10,080 nucleotides of DNA, taken from positions 7,706 to 17,785 of the forward strand of contig DHNF01000049.1 of the NCBI GenBank assembly GCA_002409375.1. Reading direction: 5' to 3'. The DNA comes from Ruminococcaceae bacterium UBA5423. GTDB lineage: Bacteria > Bacillota > Clostridia > Oscillospirales > Acutalibacteraceae. Below the pieces are notes generated by a model. The model had not been told where the DNA came from and searched no databases. It was given only the letters and a program-made list of their open reading frames with translations. Made by a program: the position numbers and the translations under genes. The stretch's first letter is position 1. Each line of letters begins with the position of its first letter. Positions 1 to 6,415 of this stretch are shown one piece after another.

Positions 1-1359
1 CTTTTTAACACGCGGGTTGTCTTCCTTTGCCATTTTGACATCGGGATCTCTGTTGTCGAGCTTATCAATACTCTGGTTTGAGAACATAAAGTCTTCAAGG
101 AAAGCGGGGTTTTTGTTGTAATCGGTATATGGAGCAATTTCCAAATCAGATGCCAACATAAACATCCGCTTGTTGCGGTCGATAACAGCGTCACGCACTT
201 GGTCAACTTCTTTTTGTGTAGCAACACCAGCGTCTACAAGCTGCTGCGGGAAAACGGTAAGGGGATCGAGTTTTGACCACTCGTCAACTTCTTCCTGTGT
301 GCGATATGTCATTACATCAGAGGTGGAGTGTCCGCTTAAGCGGTATGTTATGACATCTAAGAGCACCGGACCCTTGCCCTCTTTTATTAACTTCATCTTG
401 CGTTTATAGGCATCAATAACGGCAAGAGGATTCCAACCGTTAACACGCTCGGCGTTGAACTGTGAGGGTGAAATTGCTGCCAGACGAACCAAATCGTCAT
501 AGCACATGGTTTCGCCTTTGGTTTGGCCGCCCATGCCATAATGGTTGTTGTTAAAGTTGAAAATAACCGGCAGGCCGCCCTTATAGCCTTCCTCCCAAAG
601 CTCGTTAAACTGATCCATAGCGGCAAAGTTCATAGATTCGTAAACCGGGCCGCGTGCCGCCGCACCATCACCGGCATTGGCAACAACAACTCCGCCCTTT
701 TTGTTGCATTTCTTATAAAGTGCAACACCGGTTGCAATCGGAGCCGAACCACCAACAATGGCGTTGTTCGGGAAAATACCAAAGGGCAGGAAAAAGGCAT
801 GCATCGAGCCGCCCAAGCCGCGGGAAAATCCGCAATCCTTGGCAAAAAGCTCAGCCATAAGCCCGAACATAAAGAAGTCTTTTGCCAAATCCTTAACGGT
901 TTTTGCCGTTGAATACTTTTTGACAATTTCGTAATTTACTCCGTCATTAACTTCTTTCATTATTTTTTCAAGCTCAGTGTCCGACAGCTTTTTAATGGCC
1001 GACATTGCCTTTGCAATAACCTGATGATGGCTGCGGTGCGTTCCGAAAATAAAATCATCAACACCCAAATTATACGCTTGGCCGACAGCGGTTGATTCTT
1101 CACCTATGGCAAGATGAGACGGGCCGGGATATGTGAATTCCTTGTCGTTGTAATTGCCCTGCTTTTTCAATGCCATAAGCATTGTTTCAAACTCGCGAAT
1201 TGCCACCATATCGGCATAGATGCCGAGAAAATCTTCTTTTGAAAAGCTGGCTTTTTCGTCTGCAATTGTTTTGTTGTATTCGCAAACGGGAATGTCTTTA
1301 AACTTAACTTTCCGTTTTGCAAAACTTGTTTTTGGGTCAACATACTGTGACTTTGGCAT
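1..1359 (-). CDS. TPP-dependent 2-oxoacid/acetoin dehydrogenase E1 component (partial, alpha part, probably alpha-beta fusion)
   Basis: This is the decarboxylating or acyloin-cleaving E1 subunit of a lipoamide-linked complex. It would load an acyl group from a 2-oxo acid or acyloin onto thiamine diphosphate and pass it to the lipoyl arm of the E2 encoded two genes upstream. Visible are 453 codons with no stop, so the 3' end is beyond the left edge. ATG at 1359 has an AAGGAG site 8 bases upstream. E1-alpha signatures appear in order: IREFE (residues 54-58), THRSHH (107-112), GLGGSMH (182-188), the TPP/Mg motif GDGAA (from 230) and its partner NNNHYGMG (from 270). Compared with acetoin dehydrogenase E1-alpha there is extra sequence near residues 118-165 and about 11 extra residues between GDG and the Asn pair. 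Alpha subunits normally end near 330-370 residues; this one continues into a polar linker-like stretch, which suggests a fused beta domain (inference). Pyruvate, branched-chain oxoacid and acetoin enzymes cannot be separated from what is visible. Confidence 0.9.
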   Translation of the reverse strand, partial: MPKSQYVDPKTSFAKRKVKFKDIPVCEYNKTIADEKASFSKEDFLGIYADMVAIREFETMLMALKKQGNYNDKEFTYPGPSHLAIGEESTAVGQAYNLGVDDFIFGTHRSHHQVIAKAMSAIKKLSDTELEKIMKEVNDGVNYEIVKKYSTAKTVKDLAKDFFMFGLMAELFAKDCGFSRGLGGSMHAFFLPFGIFPNNAIVGGSAPIATGVALYKKCNKKGGVVVANAGDGAAARGPVYESMNFAAMDQFNELWEEGYKGGLPVIFNFNNNHYGMGGQTKGETMCYDDLVRLAAISPSQFNAERVNGWNPLAVIDAYKRKMKLIKEGKGPVLLDVITYRLSGHSTSDVMTYRTQEEVDEWSKLDPLTVFPQQLVDAGVATQKEVDQVRDAVIDRNKRMFMLASDLEIAPYTDYNKNPAFLEDFMFSNQSIDKLDNRDPDVKMAKEDNPRVKK

Positions 1360-1392
1360 AATGTTCTCTCCTTATTTATCTAAATAATAAAA

Positions 1393-2763
1393 TCACTTTG
1401 TTTCAAACAGTGCCTCGCGAATAACCTCGCATACTGTCGGATGCGGGAACACAATTTCCTTTAAATCATCAACACGCATTTCTGTTTCTATCATCAGCGC
1501 TGCACCATAAATAATTTCGGACGCATAATTTGAAATCATATGCACGCCCAGCAGCCGGTTATATTTTTTATCTACAACCAACTTGACAATACCATCTCCC
1601 CCCTCATTCTCTGCAACATAGCGCCCGCTGTAACGCATTGAAAGATTGACGGTATTCACATCATAGCCCTTAGACTTAGCCGATTCTTCTGTCTCACCGA
1701 CAGAACCGACTTCGGGGTTGGTATAGATAACGCTTGGTATCGCGTTATAACGCATACAGTCTTTTTTACCAAGAATCGTGTTGATAGCAACCTCACCCTC
1801 ACGATACGCTGTATGGGCAAGCATTGATACCCCGTTTACATCTCCGGCAGCATAAACGCCGGCGACATTTGTACGCATCTGTTCGTCAGTTTTAATAGCG
1901 CCTCGCTCGGTATAAACATGAAGATTTTCAAGTCCGAATCCTGTTGTTACAGGAGCGCGCCCTATTGAACACAACACCTTGTCGGCACTGACTTCAAATG
2001 ATTTTCCGTTTTCTTCGTATGTGACTTTGCCGGGTTGTACTTTGACAACCTTGCATCCAAGTTTAAATGTTATGCCTTTGTTCTTATAATTTTTCATCAA
2101 TATGCTTGATATCTCGCTGTCTGTATTACCTGCGATATGGTCGAGCATTTCGATAATTGTTACATTACTGCCAACCGAGTTATAGTACGACGCCATTTCC
2201 AATCCAATAACGCCGCCGCCAATTATTACAAGCTCGCCGGGAATTTCTTTCAAGTCGAGTATTTCACGGTTGGTTAAAACAAACCCGCTTTCAACCCCTT
2301 CGCGCAAACCCGGAATAGGCGGTATAACAGGCATTGAACCTGTTGTAATAAGCAGCTGCCGCCCGGTGTATACAGTACCGTCCACTGAAACCTCAAAACC
2401 GTCGTTGCCGCGTCCAAGTATCTCCGCCTTGCCGTTTGCAACGGTCACGCCGTGCCTTTTCATTGACATTCCAATGCCCGACACCAGAGTTTTGACTACC
2501 TTGTCTTTTCTTTCTACAACTGCCCTTTGGTCAATTGATGAACCTTGAACTGATACACCATATTGGTTACCATGCTTTGTATAATCATATATTTTTGCCG
2601 AATAAAGCAATGCTTTGGACGGAATGCACCCTTCATTTAAACAAACACCGCCAAGTGCTCTTTTTTCGACAATAAGTGTTTTTAAACCGGCAGTGCCGGC
2701 CTTTTCAGCCGCATTATAACCCGCTGGTCCGCCACCTACCACTATCAAATCAAAAAGTTTCAT
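1393..2763 (-). CDS. lpdA: Dihydrolipoyl dehydrogenase (E3)
   Basis: FAD-dependent E3 that reoxidises the dihydrolipoyl arm of E2 and reduces NAD+. The 456 residues match the usual family length. The order is typical: FAD-binding GGGPAG (10-15), redox-active disulfide CLNEGC (Cys41 and Cys46), NAD-binding GGGVIGLEMA (182-191), second FAD motif AAGDVNG (305-311), and the C-terminal active-site His441-Pro with Glu446 (HPTVCE), which is supplied across the dimer interface. No catalytic residue is missing. ATG at 2763 has a GAGGAG site whose bases overlap the TGA stop of the E2 gene; the genes are 12 bases apart, so translational coupling is likely. E1 starts 33 bases after this stop. The gene is an integral member of the E2-E3-E1 set rather than a housekeeping stand-alone copy. 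The closely related mercuric reductase and glutathione reductase families are less likely because of the E2/E1 neighbours and the HPTVCE terminus. Confidence 0.96.
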   Translation of the reverse strand: MKLFDLIVVGGGPAGYNAAEKAGTAGLKTLIVEKRALGGVCLNEGCIPSKALLYSAKIYDYTKHGNQYGVSVQGSSIDQRAVVERKDKVVKTLVSGIGMSMKRHGVTVANGKAEILGRGNDGFEVSVDGTVYTGRQLLITTGSMPVIPPIPGLREGVESGFVLTNREILDLKEIPGELVIIGGGVIGLEMASYYNSVGSNVTIIEMLDHIAGNTDSEISSILMKNYKNKGITFKLGCKVVKVQPGKVTYEENGKSFEVSADKVLCSIGRAPVTTGFGLENLHVYTERGAIKTDEQMRTNVAGVYAAGDVNGVSMLAHTAYREGEVAINTILGKKDCMRYNAIPSVIYTNPEVGSVGETEESAKSKGYDVNTVNLSMRYSGRYVAENEGGDGIVKLVVDKKYNRLLGVHMISNYASEIIYGAALMIETEMRVDDLKEIVFPHPTVCEVIREALFETK

Positions 2764-2775
2764 TGCTTTATCTCC

Positions 2776-4104
2776 TCACTTACAGAGCATAACCGTAAAG
2801 TTTTCAAGTGTGTTTTTCAAATCCACAAGAAAACGGGAGGCAGGCGCTCCGTCTACAACACTGTGATTATAAGTTAGTGACAGCCCCATTGCCGGATAAG
2901 CCTTAAGCTCTCCGTCAACCTCGCGTACACGAGTGGTAATACCATCAACACCGAGTATACCGGTTTGCGGCGGGTTAATAACCGGCGTAAAGCTTTCAAT
3001 CCCGAAAGAACCAAGGTTTGAAACAGTGAATGTGCCGCCACTTAGCATATCGGGCGTGGCCGAACCGCTTTTGCTGATTGAAATAATCTCTTTAGACTTA
3101 GCAGAAATTTCATTTAATGATTTCTTATCAGCATTAAACAGTGTGGGAACAAGCAATCCCCTATCGGTATCTACAGCTACGCCCAAATTGACACTATTGA
3201 AATAGCGCACAGTATCATTTTCAAGGCAATGTGCATTTAGCGCACGGTGCTCCGGTTTTGCCAAAACACGCGACACCGCAAACAAAATTATGTCGTTGAG
3301 AGTAATGCTGCCAAGACCCAGACTCTCCGCGTTTAGTTTTATTCTTTTGCGCAACGCAAGAATTTCGGTTGCATCAAAGGTCAGCGTATGTGTAAGCTGC
3401 GGAATGGTTGATAATGACAGTTTCATTGATTTGGTGATGGCGCGGCGGACACCGCTCATTTTTTCGTCGGTGTAGGCAGGCATTTCCTGCGCTGTTTGTG
3501 CCGCGGATGCAGCAGGCGCATTTATATCGGCAACAGAGAACCTGCCACCAATGCCTGTTCCCCCTGTGCCGCTGAAAGACTCTGCCGCTGCATATGTAGC
3601 AGACGGACCTTTATCAATGAGTGTTTGTATGTCAGCCTCGACAATTCGTCCTTCTGCACCGGTCGGCGCCGCAAAACGCGCGTCGACACCCGCTTTTGCA
3701 GCAAGTGCCCTTGCTCTTGGCGAAATCTTTAAAAAACCGTCATCAGACACAGTAGCGGGTGCTGGTGTGGGCTGTGACTGTGTGGGTTTTTCGTTTATGT
3801 CAGGCTGCAAAGCCTCTTTCGGCTCCTCTTCATCGGTATTAGGTTTAAATTCGTCGATATTTTCTCCGGGGTTGCCGATAACTCCGACAATTGTCATAAC
3901 GGGAACATCGTCACCCTCTTCAAAAAACAAATCTAAAATCGTACCGTCACAGGGAGCATTTTCTTCAACTGTAGATTTGTCTGTTTCGTAAGTGAACAGC
4001 AGCTCCCCTTCTTTGACCTCATCGCCCTTTTTTTTGTGCCATTCGGTCAAAATACATGACTCAACGGTAATACCGACATTTGGCATCAAAATTGGATGAG
4101 CCAT
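2776..4104 (-). CDS. Dihydrolipoamide acyltransferase (E2) of a 2-oxoacid/acetoin dehydrogenase complex
   Basis: E2 core that carries the swinging lipoyl arm, receives the acyl group from E1 and transfers it to CoA. The 442 residues show the full E2 layout: one lipoyl domain (about 1-78) with the modified lysine in YETDKST (Lys43); an acidic, Pro/Gln-rich linker (79-124); a peripheral subunit-binding domain (about 126-163, SPRARALAAKAGVD) that docks E1/E3; a Gly/Ala-rich linker (about 165-210); and the catalytic domain (about 215-442) ending in NHSVVDGA with His414 and Asp418. The catalytic motif reads NHS where DHR is commoner in pyruvate E2s. ATG at 4104 has AGGAGG 8 bases upstream. The 68 bases between this gene and the DeoR gene hold no clear terminator or promoter, so it is probably read from the promoter upstream of the regulator. 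The acyl substrate (acetyl, propionyl or branched) is not decidable from sequence. Confidence 0.93.
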   Translation of the reverse strand: MAHPILMPNVGITVESCILTEWHKKKGDEVKEGELLFTYETDKSTVEENAPCDGTILDLFFEEGDDVPVMTIVGVIGNPGENIDEFKPNTDEEEPKEALQPDINEKPTQSQPTPAPATVSDDGFLKISPRARALAAKAGVDARFAAPTGAEGRIVEADIQTLIDKGPSATYAAAESFSGTGGTGIGGRFSVADINAPAASAAQTAQEMPAYTDEKMSGVRRAITKSMKLSLSTIPQLTHTLTFDATEILALRKRIKLNAESLGLGSITLNDIILFAVSRVLAKPEHRALNAHCLENDTVRYFNSVNLGVAVDTDRGLLVPTLFNADKKSLNEISAKSKEIISISKSGSATPDMLSGGTFTVSNLGSFGIESFTPVINPPQTGILGVDGITTRVREVDGELKAYPAMGLSLTYNHSVVDGAPASRFLVDLKNTLENFTVMLCK

Positions 4105-4172
4105 TAATCATTCCTCCTGCCTGTTAAAATTTAGGCGCTGACTTTTTGCACATCAATCAACGCTTTGATAAT

Positions 4173-4940
4173 TTATTCCCAACGCACCAAAACACCGTGT
4201 TTTTTTGCGGTGTCAAGCACATCATTGGACGGCTTCACATCTGTTATAAGAACACTTACCTGTTCAAGTGTCGCAAAAGTGAAAGGCATGCTTTTCTCAA
4301 ACTTGCTTGAATCGACCATAGCAATTGTCTTCTTTGATTTGCGAACAATATGACGCTTAAGCTCGCATTCGCTGTAATTACCTATCGAAAACCCATTTTC
4401 GCATGAAAAAGCTGATGGAACCATGAAAGCAACGTCAAAATTATAGTCTTTAATAAATTTTAGGGATTGTTCACCGGATACGGATAAGTTATCGCGGTTT
4501 ACCGCCCCGCCAATCAGATTAACGCTGGGCGTGTGTCGTTTTAAAATCTCAAGCGCAATATTTGGACTGCTTGTAAGAATTGAAAGATGCTTGTCCGGAA
4601 TAATACGGGCAAGATTAAGTGCAGTAGTACCTGAATCAAAAAAAATAGAACGACCGGTTTCTATGTACTCTGCCGCTATTCGTGCCACTGTGTCCTTTGC
4701 TGCTTGGTTCATCAACAGGCGCATTGCATATACATCCTCTTGCATCACGCCGCCCATAGAGCGGATATAGCGTATACCGCCTTTGATGCGTATTGCCTCA
4801 CCAATTGACTCAAAATATTGAAAATCGCGACGCAGCGTCATCGAAGAAATGTCGGGAAAAACTTCTTCAAGCTCTTTTAATGTCAGCGTCCCTTTCATTT
4901 TGAGCATTTCCCAAATCGTCTGGCGTCTCTTTATGTTCAT
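4173..4940 (-). CDS. DeoR-family transcriptional regulator
   Basis: Sugar-phosphate-responsive repressor, 255 residues, the normal family length. The N-terminal winged helix-turn-helix covers about residues 3-57, with the recognition helix in the ISSMTLRRDF segment (31-40) and the basic wing around RIKGGIR (51-57). The C-terminal DeoRC effector domain (about 75-235) has the family marks FDSGTTALNLA (101-111), IGGAVN (143-148), NGFS (182-185), VDSSKF (209-214) and the ITD motif (232-234), the fold that binds phosphorylated sugars. ATG at 4940 has AAGGAG with 7 bases spacing. It is the first gene after a strong promoter whose -10 sits in a palindrome, which fits autoregulation. By position it probably controls the E2-E3-E1 genes behind it and perhaps the sugar-phosphate block in front. 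The effector is likely a sugar phosphate handled by the neighbouring enzymes (inference). Confidence 0.93.
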   Translation of the reverse strand: MNIKRRQTIWEMLKMKGTLTLKELEEVFPDISSMTLRRDFQYFESIGEAIRIKGGIRYIRSMGGVMQEDVYAMRLLMNQAAKDTVARIAAEYIETGRSIFFDSGTTALNLARIIPDKHLSILTSSPNIALEILKRHTPSVNLIGGAVNRDNLSVSGEQSLKFIKDYNFDVAFMVPSAFSCENGFSIGNYSECELKRHIVRKSKKTIAMVDSSKFEKSMPFTFATLEQVSVLITDVKPSNDVLDTAKKHGVLVRWE

Positions 4941-4980
4941 TCCTACGCTCCTTTTTTATCCCCGATGTAAATTCGTGATA

Positions 4981-5006
4981 ATTATTAACATCATCATGTT
5001 AATAAT
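4981..5006. promoter_or_regulatory. Perfect interrupted palindrome, probable operator of the DeoR-family repressor
   Basis: Arms ATTATTAACAT (4981-4991) and ATGTTAATAAT (4996-5006) are exact reverse complements, 11 bases each, separated by the 4-base centre CATC. The right arm overlaps the -10 hexamer at 5002-5007 and the predicted transcription start falls within the palindrome, so a bound protein would block RNA polymerase. It lies 40 bases before the start codon of the DeoR gene, the usual place for an autoregulatory operator. Assignment to this particular regulator is inferred from position. I saw no second copy elsewhere in the window. Confidence 0.72.
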
Positions 5007-5030
5007 ACACACCATTTAACATCTTGTCAA
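5002..5030 (-). promoter_or_regulatory. Sigma-A type promoter for the DeoR-E2-E3-E1 block
   Basis: On the minus strand a perfect -35 hexamer TTGACA (5025-5030) is followed after exactly 17 bases by TATTAT (5002-5007), one base from the TATAAT consensus. Transcription would start near 4994-4996, leaving a leader of about 55 bases before the regulator's ATG at 4940. The A/T-rich stretch just upstream (about 5035-5062) may act as an UP-like element. This is the only strong promoter I could find in the window. Confidence 0.82.
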
Positions 5031-5089
5031 GATAAACCAATAATATATATGGCTAAAATTATACTTATCCGTTTTTGGGGGTATACTCT

Positions 5090-5132
5090 TCAAAAGTAGT
5101 GCGTGATGAGGTCCATCACACACTACTTTTGA
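5090..5132 (-). terminator. Long hairpin at the end of the PHP gene, probable intrinsic terminator
   Basis: The two arms, 5090-5108 and 5114-5132, pair over 19 positions with a 5-base loop (5109-5113). In the minus-strand transcript every position pairs, one of them as a G-U wobble. The core is AAAAGTAGTG facing CACTACTTTT, so an A-tract lies on one side and a U-tract on the other. There is no further U-run after the stem, so it resembles the compact or bidirectional terminators in which the U-tract is partly paired. The PHP stop codon (5116-5118) and its last four codons are inside the stem. It separates the sugar-phosphate block from the regulator promoter. Confidence 0.65.
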
Positions 5133-6405
5133 CTAATCTTTTACCAATATTGGCAAACACGCCTACCCTATCGCTTAAATTCGGCATTTGTTCAATGGTA
5201 TCTTCGCTAAACATGCCCTTTGACAAGCATTCGCTTACAGATATCTCGTGACCGATAAGGGCATATGTGGAATCATAAAGGTGACGGTATGCCGGATTTT
5301 CAAGTGCTTCACAGATAAACTGCTGCCTTGGAGAATTTATATCCTCTCCGCTTATCTGGAAAAAGCCATATTTATTGCAATAGTCCATAACAAGCAAAAG
5401 CTGCTTTTCGGTGTTGCGAGTCGGCATATATGTAACTGCATCAAACCCGAGTGTTCGCAGCTCTTCAAATAGCAAATCAATATAACTGTCTTCAAACTGC
5501 TGTGCCTTTTTGTCTCCGGTCACAGAATTTCCGACATCACCAAGATATGCATAAGCCGATATTGCCCCAACATTCTTCGAAAGCTCAATAAAATCCGAGA
5601 CATGAGGACACTCCTCGTCTGCGGGAATATAAAATTGCTCGACCATATTGCTTTTTAAAACGCCTAACACATCATATAAATAGTAGTCGTCCGGACTTGA
5701 AATCAACTTTGAACGCAAATTATCCGTCAGCGGCATATTGAGCTGTTTTTTTAATACTTCGCAAAGCTCCGCTCGCTCGGCATATTTGTCACCTAATTTC
5801 TTTGCAAGCGCAAAGAGTATATGCCTTTCTGTTACACTTCCGCCGCAGTTGTAATTTGAAATCGGCAAAACATCGTTGTCAAAATCAAGTTTTATTCCGG
5901 CACTTTTGACAATTTTATTTATCCTGCAGCACATTTCACGGTTTCGCACATTTCTTTTTTCTCTGTACGGTGCAAAAAATTGATTTAAATGGTCAATATA
6001 TTTATGTGATACACCGTGAAGTGCAACATAGGCAACCGATAACTGATCAGGATTGTTAATCCTTCTGCCGTCAAGACGCGTGTTTTTCATGCTGACGCGA
6101 CATTCTAAGCCGACGGTGGTTGCAAGCCCCAAAATTTTTCCCGCTTTAATAAATTCGTGTGCACCGGCAATAGAATCATGATCCATAATGCCGGCGGTTG
6201 ATAGACCGTTTTTCCAAGCCATATAAACTGCAGCCGAGGGCGAATAGGGCGAGAATGAATAGGTTGTATGAATGTGGTTGTTTACACTGCCACTGTTTTT
6301 TCTGCTTATTTCACCTTTTGAATACAAAGTGGCTATTTCTTCAAGAACATTAAGGCGTTTTTTTATATCGGGCTGGTTCAACTGCGTTAAATAATCGTAT
6401 CCCAT
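5116..6405 (-). CDS. PHP-domain metal-dependent hydrolase, probable phosphoesterase
   Basis: PHP (polymerase and histidinol phosphatase) fold protein, 429 residues from the ATG at 6405. Numbered from an alternative GTG at 6417, the metal-site motifs are HIH (His48, His50), MDHDS (Asp79-His80-Asp81), GLECR (Glu105), LHGVSH (131-138 region) and ERHILFALA (His199), the last matching the RPH-ARAL segment of RnaAM/YciV-like phosphoesterases. About 70 residues of helical insertion follow. Two usual histidine ligands look replaced: the AHP position reads AYA (Tyr289) and the terminal GSD-x-H reads GEDIN (Asn361), with Asp359 kept. No signal peptide or membrane segment is seen, so it is cytoplasmic. 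It follows the aldolase-SDR gene by 8 bases (or overlaps it by 4 in a GTGA junction), so it is co-transcribed. The most likely role is removal of phosphate from a pathway intermediate, but the substrate is unknown and a non-phosphatase role is possible given the changed ligands. Confidence 0.82.
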   Translation of the reverse strand: MGYDYLTQLNQPDIKKRLNVLEEIATLYSKGEISRKNSGSVNNHIHTTYSFSPYSPSAAVYMAWKNGLSTAGIMDHDSIAGAHEFIKAGKILGLATTVGLECRVSMKNTRLDGRRINNPDQLSVAYVALHGVSHKYIDHLNQFFAPYREKRNVRNREMCCRINKIVKSAGIKLDFDNDVLPISNYNCGGSVTERHILFALAKKLGDKYAERAELCEVLKKQLNMPLTDNLRSKLISSPDDYYLYDVLGVLKSNMVEQFYIPADEECPHVSDFIELSKNVGAISAYAYLGDVGNSVTGDKKAQQFEDSYIDLLFEELRTLGFDAVTYMPTRNTEKQLLLVMDYCNKYGFFQISGEDINSPRQQFICEALENPAYRHLYDSTYALIGHEISVSECLSKGMFSEDTIEQMPNLSDRVGVFANIGKRLVKSSV

Positions 6406-6410
6406 ACCGT

Positions 6411-6415
6411 ACCTC
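6411..6415 (-). promoter_or_regulatory. Ribosome binding site that favours the ATG start of the PHP gene
   Basis: The minus strand reads GAGGT five bases before ATG at 6405. The upstream GTG at 6417, which overlaps the aldolase stop as GTGA, has no purine-rich site before it. I therefore chose the ATG. Reinitiation at the GTG cannot be excluded. Confidence 0.5.

Noticed and set aside
523..926. Overlapping open frames of 68-129 codons on both strands inside the E1 gene
   Set aside because: They are shadows of the continuous E1 frame, which carries all the family motifs; their translations show no domain and have no ribosome site.
3496..3991. Open frames on the plus strand within the E2 linker region, one 146 codons long
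   Set aside because: They arise from the low-complexity Ala/Pro/Gly linker and acidic codons of E2 read backwards; no recognisable protein or ribosome site.
4105..4172. Possible terminator between the DeoR and E2 genes
   Set aside because: Only a 5-base stem (ATCAA/TTGAT) with no U-tract is present, so read-through into E2 is expected.
5024..5051. Possible plus-strand promoter (TTGTCA with an AT-rich stretch)
   Set aside because: The -10 match is poor and it would only drive antisense RNA into the PHP gene and its hairpin; it is chance overlap with an AT-rich control region.
5058..5063. Perfect TATAAT on the minus strand upstream of the regulator
   Set aside because: No acceptable -35 lies 16-18 bases upstream; the nearest TTGA-like hexamer is 24 bases away. 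The TTGACA/TATTAT promoter is far better.
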